NCBI GenBank assembly: GCA_001412365.1
Contig: LKUE01000209.1
Span: 1-53,284 of the forward strand
Length of the DNA stretch: 53,284 nucleotides
Source: Desulfuromonas sp. SDB
GTDB taxonomy: Bacteria; SDB-A
Direction: 5' to 3'
This document shows, piece after piece, positions 8,889-17,889 of the stretch; the first letter of the stretch is position 1, and the number at the start of each line of letters is the position of its first letter. The notes beneath the pieces were generated by a model, which saw nothing but the letters and a program-made list of their open reading frames with translations, was not told the origin of the DNA and did not search any database. The translations under genes were made by a program, and so were the position numbers.

Positions 8889-10203
8889 CAGTTTTTTCCT
8901 TCTCTTCAAAAGTCATGCCTAATTTCTCTAATTCCTGCAGAATGGGCAGATAAATCTCCGGTTTAACTGGAGCCCATACTCCGCTCATCTTTATTTTACC
9001 ATCCAGATACAATTTAGCGGCAATAGCCACAGGAAGACTTACCGTCTGAGCCATAGCTGAATCTCCCCCCGGAGTTCCGTAAAACACAAAGGTAGAAGTG
9101 ATTTCTTCAGCAGGATGTTCAGGATATTCAGCGCGGAACAGATGTTTCATCACCAGCATGTCCCTTTCCTCGGGTTTAAAAGGCATTTTTTCCTTCATCA
9201 CTTCAGTAACCAAATCAATAGGAGCCGAAGAGGTAACCTTTAACCTGCGGTCGCTGAATAAGTCCAACCATTCTAATTTTTCAATTACCTCATCTTGTTC
9301 ACTGATATTAAAGTATCTGGCAAGCTCTTCTTTTATATTCTGTTGGGTGCTTCCCGGGATTAGTTTAACCATCAGATCTTTGTAAGTTGAAGAATCATCA
9401 AATTGCAGGGGTTGTTGGGAAAACAAACCCATCTTCACCATCTTACTCCACAACTTACAGTGTCCCGGATAGCGCAAAGTCCCTCTAAACAGGGTTCTTA
9501 TTTCATCCAGTTGGTAAATATCTTGGTACACGGTGGAATCCCTGTTGGGATAACCCTGGAATGTACCCACTCCTTCCACTTGGATATCCTCGCAATGGTA
9601 AAATAACTGATCTCCGGGAATTTCCTCAATTCTGCTCTTTTTTAAAAATTTAGCGGGATTGGTGGCAGCAATCAGAACTCCTTTAGGACTCCAGGAAAAT
9701 TTATAGTTGAGGGGATTATCACAGGCTTCAGGCGCAGGCAAGCCTCCGCAGTAGGAGATAAACTCGGTAATTTTTCCACCTTTTTCCCTTACTGAATTAA
9801 TAATCTTCATTGCGGACATATGATCCATACCCGGATCAACCCCGCATTCATTGAGCAGAAGTAAATCTTTTTCCCGGGCTAAATTATCTAAACTTCTCAT
9901 CTTGGGGCTGATATAAGATGTAGTCATCATCGGTTTATGGGATTCCAAAGCTATTTCCGCCACTGTAGGATGAAATTCCGCAGGGAGTAAACTGATTACC
10001 AAGTCATGTTCAGAAATAAGTTCTTTTAATTTTGACAGATCATCTGTTTTCCAAACTAATCCTTGAGACCGGGGTCTTCCTGCTAAAATTCCCTTATCCC
10101 CGCTTCTACTGGCAATACTCAACTCAATATCAGATTGAGAAAGAAAATAATCAACTAAAGGTTTGACCACTAAACCCGCACCTAAAACTAGAACTTTTTT
10201 CAA
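8881..10203 (-). CDS. Saccharopine dehydrogenase family protein (glutamate-forming type)
   Basis: From TTG at 10203, preceded by AGGGAGG with a 5-base spacer, the product is 440 residues and begins MKKVLVLGAG, a Rossmann NAD(P)-binding loop. A six-residue-longer frame from 10221 lacks that support. The conserved core includes ISLLPAEFHPTVA, NECGVDPGMDHMSA, SYCGGLPAPEACDNPL and KFSWSPKGVL. These belong to the Lys9/AASS-type saccharopine reductase family, which interconverts saccharopine with glutamate and aminoadipate semialdehyde. The size fits the family. In this organism it could serve lysine breakdown or synthesis; no second pathway gene is in the window. It sits between comEC (26-base gap) and the thioesterase gene, which overlaps its stop. 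Confidence 0.85.
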   Translation of the reverse strand: MKKVLVLGAGLVVKPLVDYFLSQSDIELSIASRSGDKGILAGRPRSQGLVWKTDDLSKLKELISEHDLVISLLPAEFHPTVAEIALESHKPMMTTSYISPKMRSLDNLAREKDLLLLNECGVDPGMDHMSAMKIINSVREKGGKITEFISYCGGLPAPEACDNPLNYKFSWSPKGVLIAATNPAKFLKKSRIEEIPGDQLFYHCEDIQVEGVGTFQGYPNRDSTVYQDIYQLDEIRTLFRGTLRYPGHCKLWSKMVKMGLFSQQPLQFDDSSTYKDLMVKLIPGSTQQNIKEELARYFNISEQDEVIEKLEWLDLFSDRRLKVTSSAPIDLVTEVMKEKMPFKPEERDMLVMKHLFRAEYPEHPAEEITSTFVFYGTPGGDSAMAQTVSLPVAIAAKLYLDGKIKMSGVWAPVKPEIYLPILQELEKLGMTFEEKEKTVE

Positions 10204-10229
10204 TTTTTCCTCCCTGATCAAGTTAAAAA

Positions 10230-12599
10230 TTATCTGTATTCATGCCACAGGTAGCGCTGATTATAACATCTACAATTAAGATGTGGTAAGTAAAATTTTA
10301 ATGCTCCCTGAACATCTGTTCTCCATCCGCGGATATTGAAAATTTCAGTCAGCCATACCAACTGCTCATGAGGGTGGCCATAAGAATTATATTTTCCGCA
10401 GCTAATGACCAGGTCCTGGGGAGAAATTGACAAAACTGTTTCCACGGGATTAGCTAATCTATCCCCATGATGAGAAGCGTGAAGCCATATCTGGCTGATT
10501 TCAGGGGAAATATCTAAATCAACAAGCCTGCCATCACCCGGAAAAATATAAATATTTGAATCTGAATTTAATTTTACCAGTAAAAACAGGGAAGCGGCAT
10601 TTTGATTTTCAGTGATCCGGCTGATCTGCAGATCACTTTCCCCGGGAGCCAGAACTTGTATCTGAAAATCCTTCCCCACAATTTTATAACCGCTTTTAAC
10701 TACTGCTTCGGTGGCTCCCCCGGCTTTTCTGAAATCATTGTAGATGCCGGTGTTTCTTCTGACTCCATTGGTTAAAACAGGACAATGGGGGAAATTCCTG
10801 ATTATTCCGGGTAAACCTCCGATATGGTCGGCATCTGGATGTGAAGCTATTATCAAATCTAAATGGTCAATTCCTTCTCTGAGTAAATATGGCAAAATAA
10901 TATTTGAAGCCACGTAATCACCTGGACCGCCGTCAATTAATATATTACTCCCCTGTTCGGTGTGGATTAAACAAGCATCCCCCTGTCCTACATCAAATAT
11001 TAAAATATAATCCGGGGAAGAGTTAAAATCAGCATAAAAAACAGTGATAATAAACAGAAGCCCCGAAATCAGCCACCATCTGAAATAGTTTCGGTAATTC
11101 AACCACAACTTAAAAAAGACCAGCATAAGGTAATATGCAAAAATCTGGTAATAGGGGGGAGGCGTAAAAGTCCAAACAGCAGTACTTAAATCAGCAAAAA
11201 AACCAGTTAGATTTATAAATCCGCCTGCCAGAAATTTTAAGGAAAGAGTGAACACCCCTCCCCCCCATTGGGGAAAAAGAAGAAACAGCAATATTGATAC
11301 AATTAATATTGAAAGATAAGGTATCATCACTAAATTTGATAGCCAGGCTACCGGATATATTTCACCGTAACTGCAGCATAAAATTGGCCAGGTACCTACG
11401 TAAATTACGGTAATGGTGAGGAAGCTGGCGGTCAGCCATTTTACCCCTTTATTTTTCAATGAATTTTTAAATAACTTCCAGACATCCGGGAAAATAAATA
11501 TCAAGGCAAAAACACTGGCAAATGACAGTAAAAAACCGGAATTCCATAATTCCAGAGGATGCCTTATCAACACTACCAATCCGGCAATCCCTAAAATCTG
11601 AAACATATCCCTGTTTCGCTGAAAAATATAGGCAAATGAATATACCACTGCAAATATCACCGCTCTCCACACCGAGGGATTAGCTCCCGCAATTAATAAA
11701 TAAAATAATAAAAGGCAACCTGCCAGAAAATATCTCCAATGCTTAGAAACCCGGATTAATTTAAAAAAAGTAGTTATCAATAAAAAGATAATACCCACAT
11801 GCAGTCCGCTGATTGCCAGGAGATGAGCTAATCCTCCCTGCTGGAAATTCAATCTCAAATTATCGCTAATTTTACTTCTATCTCCAATGGTTAAAGCATT
11901 TACCAATTCAATAATATCTGTATGGGGATAGAGGTAACGGTTAATCCGTTCACGTATTGAATTTCTCAGATTGTCCAACCAGTTATCTGATTTAGATAAA
12001 ACCTCAATATGTTGTGCACGAAAAACTGCTTGATTGCCCTGGGACAGCAGGAAGCGGCCGTAATCAAATTGATGGGGATTGGTGGCAAAAGGCAGCGGAT
12101 ATAAAACTCCCTGCGCCTTTATGATATCTCCATCCCTTAAGTCCATACTATCCCACAGACATACTTTTGAATTAAACTCAATACTATTAAAAGAATAAAC
12201 TTCTATCTGGTAATTGCTTCTGGCTACCGGCATCACCCTCCCGGTTATAATTCCCTTAGGTCTTAACGCTGCAATTCGGGCTAATTGATCACGAGGAATG
12301 ATGATCCAGGACCATTGGATGAAAAAGAAAATTGTGCTTATCAAAACCGCCGTACCCGCCAAAATCAGATGTTTTGATATTACTGCTGCCATTGACAGTA
12401 TTAAAAAGGAAAGCATCAATATAAATGCCAACCAGAAATTAAACTTATAAGAGGATATGTATATGCCTATGGCTGCAGATAAACACAGCCAGAAGGAAAA
12501 TTTGCCAAATAAAAGCTTACTTTTTAAACATGGATTTGAATTTTGAGAAAAGACCTGCGCTATCTGACCCCATAAATTTATCAAGCTGTTTGTTGACAT
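10230..12599 (-). CDS. comEC: ComEC/Rec2 DNA-uptake channel
   Basis: The 789-residue protein has the three parts of full-length ComEC. The N-terminal hydrophobic segments and OB-like periplasmic part (about 1-215) come first. The Competence domain follows, with its signature LAHLLAISGLHVGI and a further series of membrane helices. The C-terminal metallo-beta-lactamase-like domain has IFDVGQGDACLI, LIDGGPG, ASHPDADHIGGLPG and LHASHHGD. ComEC carries single-stranded DNA across the inner membrane during natural transformation. The start at ATG 12599 overlaps the J-domain gene by 83 bases and has only a weak GAAG site. No better start codon precedes the first membrane segment. Transcription probably begins upstream of the J-domain gene. 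Confidence 0.94.
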   Translation of the reverse strand: MSTNSLINLWGQIAQVFSQNSNPCLKSKLLFGKFSFWLCLSAAIGIYISSYKFNFWLAFILMLSFLILSMAAVISKHLILAGTAVLISTIFFFIQWSWIIIPRDQLARIAALRPKGIITGRVMPVARSNYQIEVYSFNSIEFNSKVCLWDSMDLRDGDIIKAQGVLYPLPFATNPHQFDYGRFLLSQGNQAVFRAQHIEVLSKSDNWLDNLRNSIRERINRYLYPHTDIIELVNALTIGDRSKISDNLRLNFQQGGLAHLLAISGLHVGIIFLLITTFFKLIRVSKHWRYFLAGCLLLFYLLIAGANPSVWRAVIFAVVYSFAYIFQRNRDMFQILGIAGLVVLIRHPLELWNSGFLLSFASVFALIFIFPDVWKLFKNSLKNKGVKWLTASFLTITVIYVGTWPILCCSYGEIYPVAWLSNLVMIPYLSILIVSILLFLLFPQWGGGVFTLSLKFLAGGFINLTGFFADLSTAVWTFTPPPYYQIFAYYLMLVFFKLWLNYRNYFRWWLISGLLFIITVFYADFNSSPDYILIFDVGQGDACLIHTEQGSNILIDGGPGDYVASNIILPYLLREGIDHLDLIIASHPDADHIGGLPGIIRNFPHCPVLTNGVRRNTGIYNDFRKAGGATEAVVKSGYKIVGKDFQIQVLAPGESDLQISRITENQNAASLFLLVKLNSDSNIYIFPGDGRLVDLDISPEISQIWLHASHHGDRLANPVETVLSISPQDLVISCGKYNSYGHPHEQLVWLTEIFNIRGWRTDVQGALKFYLPHLNCRCYNQRYLWHEYR

Positions 12600-13167
12600 C
12601 TATAGCTTCTTCACAATCCGGATCCCACTTAAGGGCATCTTGGGCAAATTTGGTGGCTTCTTCCATCCTCCCCAAAGCCAGCAGTGCCCGAGCATAAACT
12701 GCATGAAAAAAACCTTCAAACATCTTCTGATCAACAATCCTCTGTAATTCAATAAGACTTTGATCAATATCTTTTGATAAATTAATTTTTATCATATCCA
12801 TGTAGGCTACATATTCAGGAGTTTTACTTAGTTTTAAAATCCCATCCATAATTGCTTCCGCTTTCTGAAAATCCATCTGATTTACCGAATTCCTGGCATC
12901 CTGGAACAATTTCCGGATATGCATTTGGGTTCCCCGGTCAATACCTCCCCTTAACTTACGATCGTATTCCCTTCTCCTATCCTTATCAATCAAAGTACGG
13001 TAAGCCAGGGTTATATTGGCAAATCGGTCATTAGCCAGTCTCCACTTTTCTCCGCTTTTATCGGGAACATGGTCAGGGTGACATAGCTTGGCTAAAGTTA
13101 AGTAAGCATTGCGAATTTCTTCATCAGTTGAAGTTATGCTTACATTTAATATAGAATAATAATCCAT
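12517..13167 (-). CDS. J-domain (DnaJ-like) protein with a helical/TPR-like C-terminus
   Basis: The 216-residue protein begins with a J-domain at residues 1-70: MDYYSILNVS, helix II and the essential HPD (in LCHPDHVPD), then LAYRTLIDKDRRREYDRKL. No Gly/Phe-rich linker or Cys-rich zinc region follows, so this is a type III J-protein. The C-terminal part has TPR-like helices (FFHAVYARALLALGRMEEATKFAQDAL). J-domains stimulate the ATPase of DnaK. The TPR part would select the client, which is unknown. It is the first gene of the minus-strand run and overlaps comEC by 83 bases. A low-GC divergent gap separates it from the DUF3467 gene. Confidence 0.9.
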   Translation of the reverse strand: MDYYSILNVSITSTDEEIRNAYLTLAKLCHPDHVPDKSGEKWRLANDRFANITLAYRTLIDKDRRREYDRKLRGGIDRGTQMHIRKLFQDARNSVNQMDFQKAEAIMDGILKLSKTPEYVAYMDMIKINLSKDIDQSLIELQRIVDQKMFEGFFHAVYARALLALGRMEEATKFAQDALKWDPDCEEAIDVNKQLDKFMGSDSAGLFSKFKSMFKK

Positions 13168-13213
13168 TCCAAGTTATGGGCATAAGCCCGTTTTAGCATT
13201 AACCCTAAATACC

Positions 13214-13243
13214 TTGCCAGGTAATCTTTTATGGAAGTATAAT
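13214..13243 (+). promoter_or_regulatory. Candidate sigma-70-type promoter of the DUF3467-carboxyltransferase run
   Basis: TTGCCA at 13214-13219 and TATAAT at 13238-13243 are 18 bases apart, about 60 bases upstream of the DUF3467 start. Both boxes match the housekeeping consensus well (-35 four of six, -10 six of six). The position in the divergent gap suits the long plus-strand run. Confidence 0.5.
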
Positions 13244-13305
13244 AGTGCTTAATTTTTCAAGCAACATCAATTTTCAACAATAGTTAAACAATAAGAGGAG
13301 AATAT

Positions 13306-13596
13306 ATGAAAAATCAATCAACTCAGATTAACCTTGAACTTCCCGATGAAGTATTTGAGGGAACTTATGCTAACATTGTAATTATAATGTCCTCTCCCGC
13401 TGAGTTCGTACTCGATTTCGCCAGAATAGTTCCAGGCAAGCCCAAAGCCAAAATCAAGTCCAGGGTAATCATTCCCCCCCAAACCGCTAAAAAAATGGTA
13501 AAAATTTTAGAAGACCGCATAAAGGATTATGAAAACAGGTTTGGAGACATTAAAATCGAAGCAGAGGATAAAAATATTATTGGTTTTCAAAACTAG
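13306..13596 (+). CDS. DUF3467 family protein
   Basis: The 96-residue protein has the whole DUF3467 pattern: INLELPDEVFEGTYANIV near the start, SPAEFVLDFARIVPG in the middle and RVIIPPQTAKKMVKIL before a charged C-terminal helix. The family is small, cytosolic and of unknown function. AGAGGAGA lies 6 bases before the ATG. A good promoter lies upstream and the carboxyltransferase gene follows after 9 bases, so the two are probably one transcript. A run of seven C residues (13474-13480) encodes part of the IPPQ motif. Confidence 0.88.
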   Translation: MKNQSTQINLELPDEVFEGTYANIVIIMSSPAEFVLDFARIVPGKPKAKIKSRVIIPPQTAKKMVKILEDRIKDYENRFGDIKIEAEDKNIIGFQN

Positions 13597-13605
13597 AGGG
13601 TAAAT

Positions 13606-15150
13606 ATGGAAATTGCCAAAAAAATCAGTGAATTCCTTAGCCGAGTTCAGGAATTACTTCTGGGGGGAGGAGAAAAATCAATAAAAAAACAAAAAGCTCA
13701 GGGTAAATTAACCGCCAGAGAAAGACTGGAATTACTGCTGGATCAAGGAAGCTTTTTAGAAATTGATTTATTTGTCGAACACAGAGCCAGAAGTTCATCC
13801 CTTCAAAATAAAAAACTTGCCGGTGACGGGGTTATCACCGGGGTAGGTAAAATCAAACGCCGTCCGGTAACTGTATTTGCCCAAGATTTCACGGTGGCGG
13901 GAGGATCTCTGGGACAAGGCCATGCTTCGAAAATTGCAAAAATAATGAATACCGCTAAAAGTTCAGGAGTGCCTTTGATCGGCTTGAATGATTCGGGAGG
14001 AGCCCGGATTCAAGAAGGAGTAGGTGCTTTAGCCGGCTACGGAGACATTTTTTACCTCAACACCAAGCTATCAGGAGTAGTACCTCAAATTTCAGTAATT
14101 CTGGGACCCTGTGCAGGAGGAGCAGTTTATTCACCTGCATTGACTGATTTCGTAATTGTAGTACAGGGGATTAGTAAAATGTTCATCACCGGTCCGGAGG
14201 TTATTAAAACAGTGATCGGTGAAGAAATTTCCATGGAAGAATTGGGAGGAGCTAAAACTCATTCCGAAATAACCGGAAATGTGCACTTTCTGGCGGAAGA
14301 TGAGGAAAGTGCATTTAAAATAATAAAACAACTTCTATCCTTTCTTCCCAGCAGTTACCAGGAATTACCTCCGGAAATTCCCCCTGAGGAACCCTTGAAA
14401 AAATTTGACATAACTTCAGTAATTCCGGCAAATCCTAAGGAAACTTATGATGTTCTGGATATTGTGAAGTCAATAATTGATGGATCAAATTTTCTGGAAG
14501 TTCAGCAACATTGGGCAAAAAATATAATTATCGGCTTTGGGCGGTTAAACGGCAAGGTAATGGGTATAGTGGCCAATCAGCCATATTACCTGGCAGGGGT
14601 ATTGGATGTAAATGCCGCAGATAAAGCCAGCCGGTTTATAAGATTTTGTGATTGTTTCAACATCCCCCTGCTCACCTTAGTGGATATCCCCGGCTACTTG
14701 CCAGGAGTAGATCAGGAGCACGCAGGAGTAATCCGTCATGGGGCAAAAGTTCTCTACGCTTATTCAGAGGCAACTGTTCCTAAACTCACCTTAATCATCA
14801 GAAAAGCTTACGGGGGAGGATACATCGCCATGTGCAGCAAACATTTAGGGGCTGACTTCGTAGCGGCTTGGCCTACTGCGGAAATTGCAGTAATGGGACC
14901 AGAGGGAGCGGCTAATATTCTTTACCGCAGGGAAATTTCCGCCAGCGATGAACCTGAAAAGCTAAGACAACAGAAAATTACCGAATATCAGGAACAATTT
15001 GCCAATCCTTATGTAGCCGCTTCTCAGGGATTTGTTGATGCGGTAATTGAACCTGAATCCACCCGGGATATTCTGGTGGAAATGCTCACCTTGTATTATG
15101 ATAAACAACGGGATAAAACTGGCAAGCATCACGGGAATATCCCCTTATAG
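13606..15150 (+). CDS. Biotin-dependent acyl-CoA carboxyltransferase (methylmalonyl-CoA decarboxylase alpha / propionyl-CoA carboxylase beta type)
   Basis: The 514-residue length and motif order are typical. RLELLLDQGSFLEIDLFVEH is followed by VFAQDFTVAGGSLGQGHASKI, then the first oxyanion-hole region (LNDSGGARIQEGV, GPCAGGAVYSPALTDF). The second crotonase-like half has VDIPGYLPGVDQEHAGVIRHGAK, KAYGGGYIAM and AWPTAEIAVMGPEGA. These enzymes move CO2 between biotin and propionyl- or methylmalonyl-CoA. A biotin carrier gene follows after 5 bases. No biotin carboxylase and no membrane decarboxylase beta subunit is in the window, so carboxylase and Na+-pumping decarboxylase cannot be told apart here. 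The decarboxylase is favoured by the carrier-only layout and the anaerobic setting. Confidence 0.93.
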   Translation: MEIAKKISEFLSRVQELLLGGGEKSIKKQKAQGKLTARERLELLLDQGSFLEIDLFVEHRARSSSLQNKKLAGDGVITGVGKIKRRPVTVFAQDFTVAGGSLGQGHASKIAKIMNTAKSSGVPLIGLNDSGGARIQEGVGALAGYGDIFYLNTKLSGVVPQISVILGPCAGGAVYSPALTDFVIVVQGISKMFITGPEVIKTVIGEEISMEELGGAKTHSEITGNVHFLAEDEESAFKIIKQLLSFLPSSYQELPPEIPPEEPLKKFDITSVIPANPKETYDVLDIVKSIIDGSNFLEVQQHWAKNIIIGFGRLNGKVMGIVANQPYYLAGVLDVNAADKASRFIRFCDCFNIPLLTLVDIPGYLPGVDQEHAGVIRHGAKVLYAYSEATVPKLTLIIRKAYGGGYIAMCSKHLGADFVAAWPTAEIAVMGPEGAANILYRREISASDEPEKLRQQKITEYQEQFANPYVAASQGFVDAVIEPESTRDILVEMLTLYYDKQRDKTGKHHGNIPL

Positions 15151-15155
15151 GAGTA

Positions 15156-15464
15156 ATGGTGGATAAAATAAAATTAATTATAGATTTTACTGAATATTCA
15201 ACTCTCCGTTTTAAATACTCCAGACCGGGGATAATATATCCTCATAACACCCCCCATGAAATTGTAGTTCCCATACCCGGAATTATAAAACAGGTACTGG
15301 TAAAAACCGGAGATGTAATAAAAAGGGGGGATGTTATTTTAGTATTGGAAGCGATGAAATCCTACAATAAAATTATTGCTGACCATCCTGGAAAAATTAC
15401 TGAAATACTGGTAAATCCAGGAGACCGGGTGATTAAAGATCAAGTTGTAGTGAAGATGGACTGA
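15156..15464 (+). CDS. Biotin carboxyl carrier protein (gamma-type subunit)
   Basis: The 102-residue protein has a typical biotinyl domain in its C-terminal 75 residues. VPIPGIIKQVLVKTGDVIKRGD leads to the biotinylation loop LEAMKSYNKI, with the acceptor Lys at residue 68, then GDRVIKDQVVVKMD. The Met that normally follows the Lys (EAMKM) is Ser here. The first 35 residues lack the long Pro/Ala linker of acetyl-CoA carboxylase carriers. AGGAG overlaps the stop of the carboxyltransferase gene. Either ATG 15156 or GTG 15159 may be used, and spacing favours the GTG slightly. It probably carries the carboxybiotin for the preceding enzyme. Confidence 0.92.
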   Translation: MVDKIKLIIDFTEYSTLRFKYSRPGIIYPHNTPHEIVVPIPGIIKQVLVKTGDVIKRGDVILVLEAMKSYNKIIADHPGKITEILVNPGDRVIKDQVVVKMD

Positions 15465-15492
15465 AATATTTAACATTTAATTTGGAGTTATT

Positions 15493-17889
15493 ATGGATCC
15501 AATCCCCCTAAAACAACTTCACTGGGAATGTCCCCAGGAAATATTTTCTTTTAACCACACCAATGAAATCGAACCGCCCAATGAAATTATCGGGCAGGCA
15601 TCGGCTTTGGAATCCATTAAAATTGGCACTGAAATTTCCAGTCCTGGATATAATATCTTCATAACCGGTCTGGTGGGGACCGGCAGAAAAACCATGGTTT
15701 ATAAATACTTGAGATCATTAATTTCTTCTTTTCCCCCCGAACTTGAGGACATTCTTTATTTCTACAACTTCGACACTCCGGATGAACCATTGGCGTTTAA
15801 GGTTAAAGCTGGGCAAGGGAAAGCCCTGATGATTGCTCTAAATGATTTTGCAGAGAATATTGAAGATTTTATATCCACAAATTTCAGGGCGAATGTTTAT
15901 TTTGAAAATTTACTGGTTTTAGAGCAGCAGCAAAAACAAGAAGAAACTGACATATTCAACAATCTCAACGACACTGTAAAACAGTACGGTTTTGAGTGGT
16001 CTCAATCTTCTCAAGACCCTACAAAATTAATTTTAGTTCCCCTGGTGGAAGGTAAACCCATTGATTTCAATGAGCTATCCAACCTGGCAAGTGAGGATAA
16101 GATAACTACTGATCAGCTAAATGAAATTAAAGAAAAGAAAGACAAGCTGGAAAAGGTTATCACTTCTTCCCTTAATGAAGTGCGTATTATGAAGAATAAA
16201 CATCAGGAGCAACAGGAACAATTAGACCGAAAAATTGCCGAACCTTTGACCAACCTGATATTTGAAGATCTTAAAAAAATTACTGACTCCGATCAGGTTC
16301 AGGTAGCTCTGGATAGAATAAAAAATTTTATCCTGGATAATATTCCCAAATGGAAACTATTAACTCAAGATATTAACAACAAACAGCTTTGGCAGGACTT
16401 GAAACCAGTAATTATAAATAAACTTAAGACAAATTTAGCAGTGGACAATTCTACCAAAAAGGAAGCACCGATAATCATAGAAAATTCACCCACCGAGAGT
16501 AATCTTTTCGGCACGGTGGAATTAAGCGAACAGGGGGATAAAAATCATTTAAATGTCAAACCGGGAAGTTTCCTCAAAGCACACCGGGGATTTTTACTGA
16601 TAGATGCTTATGAACTTCTCCAATCCAATGAGACCTGGCAGAGATTTAAGCGGACTTTAAAAACAGGAAGACTGGAAATTTCACCTATTGCCACTCCTTA
16701 TTCAGTGAGAGGCTACTTACGCCCCCATCCTATTAAAATTGAAGTAAAAGTAATATTGATAGGTAAAGAAGAAATTTATTCCGCCCTGTTTATGAAAGAT
16801 CCTGAATTTTCTAAAATATTTAAAATCAAGGCAAATTTTGTAAATCACATGCCTCTTACCAATGATAACTTACTGAAATATGCAGAATTCACTTCTTTGA
16901 TTTCCAAACGGGATAAGCTACTTCCCTTTGATCCCTCTAGCATTGTTGCAATCTGCGAGTACGGGTACCGTTTGGCGGGTGGACAACAGAGAATCAGCAC
17001 TGAATTTGGGAAGATTTCCGATTTAATCAAACAGAGTAATTACTGGCAGAAACAAATTGATCCCCAGGCAAAAATAGTTACAACTCAAGCCGTAAAATTA
17101 GCATTAGAGAAAAAAAGAGAGCGCCATACCCATCTGGAAAGGGAAATACATAAGTTAATTCAGGATGAGATAATCAAGTTGAACCTGTCCGGGAAAAAAA
17201 TCGGACAGATTAACGGTTTAACTATCCTGGAAGATGAAGAAACTTTGATGGGTTTTCCGGTGAGGATTACTGCCAGCACCTCTCCGGGGAAAAAGGGGGT
17301 AATCAGCATTGACCGTGAATCCGAACTGTCCGGAGAAATTCACACCAAAGGGATCATGATTATCAACGGTTTCCTCAGACAAAAATATGCTAAAAATTTT
17401 CCCCTTTCCCTTCAGGCAAGCATCTGTTTTGAGCAAACCTATAATTTGATAGACGGAGATAGCGCAACTTGCGCTGAAATTTGCGCCTTGCTATCCAGCA
17501 TTACTCAAATACCTATCTATCAAAATTTTGCCATAACCGGTTCTGCCGATCAATACGGCAATGTTCAGGCAGTGGGAGGGATTAATGAAAAAATCGAAGG
17601 TTTCTATTATATCTGTAAAATGAAAAATATCAACGATGGATCAGTGATAATACCCCGGGATAATCTGCAAAATTTACAGCTTAATGATCAAGTTTTAGAA
17701 GAAGTAAAAAATCATAAATTTAAGATTTTTCCAGTGAGTAAAATTGATCAGATTATTGAACTCATTTCTGGTTGTCAAGCTGGAGAAATTGATTACCAAC
17801 CGGAAGGTCTTATAAACTTCAACCGGGAAGTTATGCAGTCTCTTAAAAAGATGTCGGAAATCGTATACCCCCCAGAAAAGGAGTTTTAA
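15493..17889 (+). CDS. LonB-type ATP-dependent protease (AAA plus Lon proteolytic domain)
   Basis: The 798-residue protein belongs to the bacterial LonB-like/AAA_32 family rather than classical Lon. The ATPase part has Walker A GLVGTGRKT at 59-67, a long inserted helical region (about 115-300) and Walker B GFLLIDAYELL near 366. The C-terminal protease domain has the catalytic Ser in GDSATCAE (Ser657) and Lys in NEKIEG (Lys700). The 43-residue spacing equals that of the E. coli Lon Ser679-Lys722 pair. It should degrade cytosolic proteins with ATP. GGAG precedes the ATG, and the stop overlaps the serS start by one base (TAATG). Confidence 0.93.
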   Translation: MDPIPLKQLHWECPQEIFSFNHTNEIEPPNEIIGQASALESIKIGTEISSPGYNIFITGLVGTGRKTMVYKYLRSLISSFPPELEDILYFYNFDTPDEPLAFKVKAGQGKALMIALNDFAENIEDFISTNFRANVYFENLLVLEQQQKQEETDIFNNLNDTVKQYGFEWSQSSQDPTKLILVPLVEGKPIDFNELSNLASEDKITTDQLNEIKEKKDKLEKVITSSLNEVRIMKNKHQEQQEQLDRKIAEPLTNLIFEDLKKITDSDQVQVALDRIKNFILDNIPKWKLLTQDINNKQLWQDLKPVIINKLKTNLAVDNSTKKEAPIIIENSPTESNLFGTVELSEQGDKNHLNVKPGSFLKAHRGFLLIDAYELLQSNETWQRFKRTLKTGRLEISPIATPYSVRGYLRPHPIKIEVKVILIGKEEIYSALFMKDPEFSKIFKIKANFVNHMPLTNDNLLKYAEFTSLISKRDKLLPFDPSSIVAICEYGYRLAGGQQRISTEFGKISDLIKQSNYWQKQIDPQAKIVTTQAVKLALEKKRERHTHLEREIHKLIQDEIIKLNLSGKKIGQINGLTILEDEETLMGFPVRITASTSPGKKGVISIDRESELSGEIHTKGIMIINGFLRQKYAKNFPLSLQASICFEQTYNLIDGDSATCAEICALLSSITQIPIYQNFAITGSADQYGNVQAVGGINEKIEGFYYICKMKNINDGSVIIPRDNLQNLQLNDQVLEEVKNHKFKIFPVSKIDQIIELISGCQAGEIDYQPEGLINFNREVMQSLKKMSEIVYPPEKEF

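Noticed and set aside
13178-13189. GGGC-ATAA-GCCC hairpin before the J-domain gene as a terminator or attenuator
   Set aside because: The stem is only four base pairs and a T-containing stretch follows on the wrong side for either neighbouring gene.
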